From Deltaproteobacteria bacterium (GTDB lineage Bacteria > Desulfobacterota > DSM-4660 > Desulfatiglandales > HGW-15), in assembly GCA_019308745.1 (NCBI GenBank), contig JAFDHO010000003.1, positions 1 through 64,000 on the forward strand: a stretch of DNA of 64,000 bases, written 5' to 3'. The notes under the pieces are model-generated. The model was not told where the DNA came from and made no database searches. It worked only from the letters and a program-made list of their open reading frames with translations. Shown here one piece after another: positions 60,945 to 64,000 of the stretch (positions are counted from its first letter, which is position 1; every line of letters starts with the position of its first letter). The position numbers were made by a program, and so were the translations under genes.

Positions 60945-61589
60945 ATGCCACGAATCGATGACTACAAACAGGCGCTGGAAATAGGGAGAAGGGAACTTGT
61001 CGGGAAGAACCCCGATCTCGTCGCGAGCCTCTCTGGAGCGAAAGTAACGAGGCACAGGGAAGGGGATATCGCCTTATCCCTGCTTTTCCTCAATGAAGGC
61101 ATCAATATTTCTTGGCCGAAAATAGAGTTTACCTGCGAGGATTCAAACAAGGAACTCTCCATCCAGCAGCAGATCTTGATCCTTCATTACTTTTTGGGGG
61201 CATGGAGAGCGAACGGCCCCGGTATAACCGGGCAGTGGTGTGGTTTCCAAGATATCCCCGATGGGAGATTCTATCTGGATGCCTTTGTGAAGAGGGCCAA
61301 AGCTCCTTTGCTCAAGGCCTTTGGAACCTGCCCCGAAAGGCTGGTTGAAGCGGCAAAGAGACTCTATGGGGCCGAGCCCTTCGATCACGGAGATATTTCC
61401 GTGAAGGTCAAGGCCTTTCCCCTCGTAAGGGTTGCGCTCATCATCTGGAAAGGAGACGAGGAATTCCCGCCTGAGGGGAACATCCTTTTTGATCGAAATA
61501 TCTCTCAACTCCTCTCTGCGGAGGATATTGCCTGGCTGGCGGGGATGATAGTCTATCCCCTCATGGGATCTGCCGGAGGGGGGACGTGA
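60945..61589 (+). CDS. DUF3786 family protein
   Basis: ATG at 60945 after ggagggg; LQQQILILHYFLGAWRANGPGITGQWCGFQDIPDGRFYLDAFVKR-type sequence. Confidence 0.75.
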   Translation: MPRIDDYKQALEIGRRELVGKNPDLVASLSGAKVTRHREGDIALSLLFLNEGINISWPKIEFTCEDSNKELSIQQQILILHYFLGAWRANGPGITGQWCGFQDIPDGRFYLDAFVKRAKAPLLKAFGTCPERLVEAAKRLYGAEPFDHGDISVKVKAFPLVRVALIIWKGDEEFPPEGNILFDRNISQLLSAEDIAWLAGMIVYPLMGSAGGGT

Positions 61590-61712
61590 GCGTAAACCAA
61601 ATATTGGATTGCGGCAATGTCCGGTGGGATTTTTTTGAGATATGGTCTCGAAAAAACGGGTACGACCCCCTTGGATGGTGGTTGTTAAGAGCACACCCCA
61701 CTGGGGTGAACC

Positions 61713-61745
61713 AAAGACCGGGTCCTTTGGGCCCGGATATTTGCT
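61713..61745 (+). repeat. 33-nt near-identical direct repeat, copy 1 (8-bp hairpin)
   Basis: aaagaccgggtcctttgggcccggatatttgct matches 63000..63032 with 4 mismatches. Confidence 0.7.
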
Positions 61746-61763
61746 CGTTGAGAGGAGTCAGGC

Positions 61764-62255
61764 ATGGCGGATACTTCACCCTTAGTAGCGGTCGTTATGG
61801 GGAGCAGGTCAGACCTGGAAGCCATGAAGGGGTGCGTTGACCAACTGAAAGACCTTCAGATCCCTCATGAGGTAAAGGTCAGTTCGGCTCACCGGACTCC
61901 CGATCAGACAAGGGAGTATGCTGAGTCGGCTGCGGCCAGGGGCATCGAAGTAATTATTGCTGGTGCAGGATGGGCGGCCCATTTGGCAGGTGTCATTGCG
62001 GCTCATACGACCCTACCCGTAATTGGCGTCCCCATTGATTCTTCTCCTTTAAAGGGGATGGATGCGCTTCTTTCCACCGTGCAGATGCCTCCCGGCATAC
62101 CGGTCGCAACTGTCGCCATAGGAAAAGGGGGCGCGCGAAACGCTGCAGTGCTGGCAGCCCAGATCCTTTCCCTGAAGTACCCCGAAATTGCCCTGAGATT
62201 AAAGGACTTCAGGGAAAACATGACCAAGGAAGCCATTCGAAAGTCAAAGCTCTGA
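61764..62255 (+). CDS. purE: 5-(carboxyamino)imidazole ribonucleotide mutase
   Basis: [52 protein letters not shown]-type Gly-rich C-terminal half. Confidence 0.97.
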   Translation: MADTSPLVAVVMGSRSDLEAMKGCVDQLKDLQIPHEVKVSSAHRTPDQTREYAESAAARGIEVIIAGAGWAAHLAGVIAAHTTLPVIGVPIDSSPLKGMDALLSTVQMPPGIPVATVAIGKGGARNAAVLAAQILSLKYPEIALRLKDFRENMTKEAIRKSKL

Positions 62256-62261
62256 GCTTCC

Positions 62262-62939
62262 ATGGCAAGCTGCGGGCAAAGGGCATTGGAAAAGATAGTC
62301 CAGGTCGACAACAACAGGAGACGGACAAGAGGGGCTCTGAGAAGGGCGGCGGACATCATCCTGTCAGGCGGTGTTGTCGCCTATCCAACAGAATCCTTCT
62401 ATGGGCTGGCCGTCAATATTGAAAACGACAGTGCCATAAAAAAGCTTTACGAAATCAAGAAGCGTGAAGCAGACAAACCCATATTGATCCTTATTCCGTC
62501 CGCGGAAGACCTGCGAACCTATGTGGAAGAAACGCCGGAGGCTGCCTGTAAGCTCATTGAGGCGTTCTGGCCCGGGGGTTTGACCATCCTATTTCGATCT
62601 GCAATGTCCGTATCCCCCTTGCTCACAGCCGGGACAGGAAAGATCGGGATCAGACTGTCGAGTCATCCTGTGGCATCAGGTCTCGCCCGGGCAGTCGGCA
62701 AGGCCATCACGGGAACGAGCGCGAATATTTCCGGTCAGCCTCCATGCCAGGATGCCCGCCAGGTCGAGAAGACCATTGGTCGGGCTGTGGATCTCATATT
62801 GGATGGTGGCGCAACCCAGGGCGGGGGAGGATCTACCATTATCGATGTCACGGTAAGTCCTTCCGTGATCTTGAGACAAGGAATAGTGGGAAGGCAGGAG
62901 ATCGAAAAGGTCTTGGGGAAAAGTCTCGCGGCGGCTTGA
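62262..62939 (+). CDS. tsaC: L-threonylcarbamoyladenylate synthase (YrdC/Sua5)
   Basis: [59 protein letters not shown]. Confidence 0.95.
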   Translation: MASCGQRALEKIVQVDNNRRRTRGALRRAADIILSGGVVAYPTESFYGLAVNIENDSAIKKLYEIKKREADKPILILIPSAEDLRTYVEETPEAACKLIEAFWPGGLTILFRSAMSVSPLLTAGTGKIGIRLSSHPVASGLARAVGKAITGTSANISGQPPCQDARQVEKTIGRAVDLILDGGATQGGGGSTIIDVTVSPSVILRQGIVGRQEIEKVLGKSLAAA

Positions 62940-62999
62940 TCCCCAGAATAGTAGCAGCGGAAGATGAGGGGTCTTTCGATCTCCGTTGGTTTGGTCCTG

Positions 63000-63032
63000 A
63001 AAGACAGGGTCCTTTGGGTCAGGATATTTACT
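63000..63032 (+). repeat. 33-nt near-identical direct repeat, copy 2
   Basis: aaagacagggtcctttgggtcaggatatttact vs copy 1 at 61713. Confidence 0.7.
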
Positions 63033-63176
63033 TAGAAATGTCGGGGCCTGTGTGTTTCGGACAGCGGACAGGGCCGTGGCAGCTATTGTCCGGTATGTCG
63101 ACGGGAGGCTGAACATGGACAGGATCCGGCGCAGATACGGTTGAGCAATTAGAGCCAAAGGGGAGCAAGAATTCCC

Positions 63177-63210
63177 TTGACAGATAAAGAGAGAAGTGAG
63201 AATGTATTTA
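63177..63210 (+). promoter_or_regulatory. Candidate promoter for the leader/attenuator transcript
   Basis: ttgaca at 63177-63182; AT-rich -10-like aatgta/tatttaa 18-22 nt downstream. Confidence 0.4.
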
Positions 63211-63242
63211 AACAGAATTAGGATGACTTAGAGAGAACCTAG

Positions 63243-63329
63243 ATGCAAAGCATGATGATCAATCAATCCGGGCAAGCATATTATTACTATTACTACGTGA
63301 GAGGAGAAGTCTGCCCATGGTTTGATTGA
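63243..63329 (+). CDS. Candidate 28-aa leader peptide MQSMMINQSGQAYYYYYYVRGEVCPWFD
   Basis: ATG...TGA with six consecutive Tyr codons (63279-63296); gagag SD-like 7 nt upstream; followed by terminator. Confidence 0.65.
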   Translation: MQSMMINQSGQAYYYYYYVRGEVCPWFD

Positions 63330-63385
63330 TGTATTCATTTGTGGTTAGAGGCCGTGGGCAGCATCAAGCCCACGGCCTTTTTTTT
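63258..63385 (+). promoter_or_regulatory. Ribosome-mediated transcription attenuator (segments 1-4)
   Basis: Segment 1 63258-63274 pairs with segment 2 63312-63330; segment 2 CTGCCCATGG 63311-63320 pairs with segment 3 CCGTGGGCAG 63352-63361; segment 3 pairs with segment 4 in the terminator. Confidence 0.7.
63350..63385 (+). terminator. Intrinsic terminator of the attenuator
   Basis: GGCCGTGGGC (63350-63359) / GCCCACGGCC (63368-63377) perfect 10-bp stem, then eight T. Confidence 0.93.
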
Positions 63386-63486
63386 AGCCCGTTGGCCCTT
63401 GGCTATGGCACGGCAGTAAGGGAGAAGAGCAGACGGGCCTGCTCGGATTGAGGAAGGAGAAAAGGCACGGAAGGGTGGTAAGAAAG

Positions 63487-64000
63487 ATGATTATTACGGA
63501 AATCTTGGAGAGAAACGCAAGGTGTTACGGTCAAGAGACGGCCCTCGTGGAGAGGGACCCGCAAAGGAACAGGAGGAGGCATATCACCTGGGAAGAGTTT
63601 GAGGAAACGGCCAACAGAGTAGCGAGCGCACTGATTCAAAGGGGGGTTGAAAAGGAGGACAGGGTCATGCTGCTCATGAGGAATTGCCTTGAATGGCTTC
63701 CCCTCTATTTTGGCATACTCAAGACCGGGGCATGGGCCGTACCCCTGAACTTTCGCTTTACTCCGGAAGAAATAGCTTACTGCGCAGAGGTCTCCGAGGG
63801 GAAGACCTTGATCTTCGGTGAGGAGTTTACAGGCGCCATCAGCGAGATCAAAGGCAGACTGGGAAAGGTCAAGGATTACGTCTGCGTGGGTCTTGAGGAG
63901 GGCTCCCCCCTCTTTGGGGAACGCTTTGAGGACTTTTTGGACAGCGGAAGCAGTGAAAGGCCCGGGGGGCAAATCAGCCTCCTGGACGATGCAGCCCTCT
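63487..64000 (+). CDS. AMP-binding acyl-CoA synthetase/ligase, N-terminal part (continues past window end)
   Basis: Read directly: MIITEILERNARCYGQETALVERDPQRNRRRHITWEEFEETANRVASALIQRGVEKEDRVMLLMRNCLEWLPLYFGILKTGAWAVPLNFRFTPEEIAYC...; not in the supplied ORF track because it has no stop. Confidence 0.9.
   Translation, partial: MIITEILERNARCYGQETALVERDPQRNRRRHITWEEFEETANRVASALIQRGVEKEDRVMLLMRNCLEWLPLYFGILKTGAWAVPLNFRFTPEEIAYCAEVSEGKTLIFGEEFTGAISEIKGRLGKVKDYVCVGLEEGSPLFGERFEDFLDSGSSERPGGQISLLDDAAL

Noticed and set aside
61590-61763. Purine or ZTP riboswitch upstream of purE
   Set aside because: Hairpins exist, but I could not match the conserved cores of either class.
1-64000. CRISPR array or cas genes
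   Set aside because: No regularly spaced short repeats and no Cas-like proteins seen.

Overview
The window looks like a chromosomal segment from a GC-moderate Gram-negative bacterium, probably Desulfobacterota-like; the taxonomy is an inference from gene content and was not tested. Most of it is densely packed core genes: tatB/tatC, dnaK/grpE, purC, rpsF-rpsR-DUF2232-rplI-dnaB-hflX, apbE, ribF, tRNA-Leu(CAG), a UbiB-like kinase, an RND efflux operon, cspA-like, trkH/trkA, heptose kinase, ugd, yicC-remA-gmk-rlmB, HEAT-repeat/HD-GYP, a YbhGFSR-like TetR-HlyD-ABC operon, an adenylate/guanylate cyclase, LysM/TPR, Smr, purE, tsaC. An AMP-binding acyl-CoA ligase runs off the right edge and is missing from the ORF track. 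The most notable non-standard signals are: (1) at about 63.18-63.39 kb, a complete ribosome-mediated transcription-attenuator layout: a 28-codon leader ORF with six consecutive Tyr codons and mutually exclusive 1:2, 2:3 and 3:4 pairings ending in a terminator, upstream of the acyl-CoA ligase; (2) a family of palindromic MITE-like elements with GTAACA(C/T)TTTAGCC-type ends and 8-bp target duplications, two of which sit exactly on stop codons; (3) a decayed accessory patch next to tRNA-Leu (20-24 kb) with a two-gene nucleotidyltransferase module, truncated gene remnants and one MITE; (4) a probable AUA start codon for hflX; (5) a long GNRA-capped palindrome in an ABC-permease remnant. All calls are by eye; no homology search or folding program was run.
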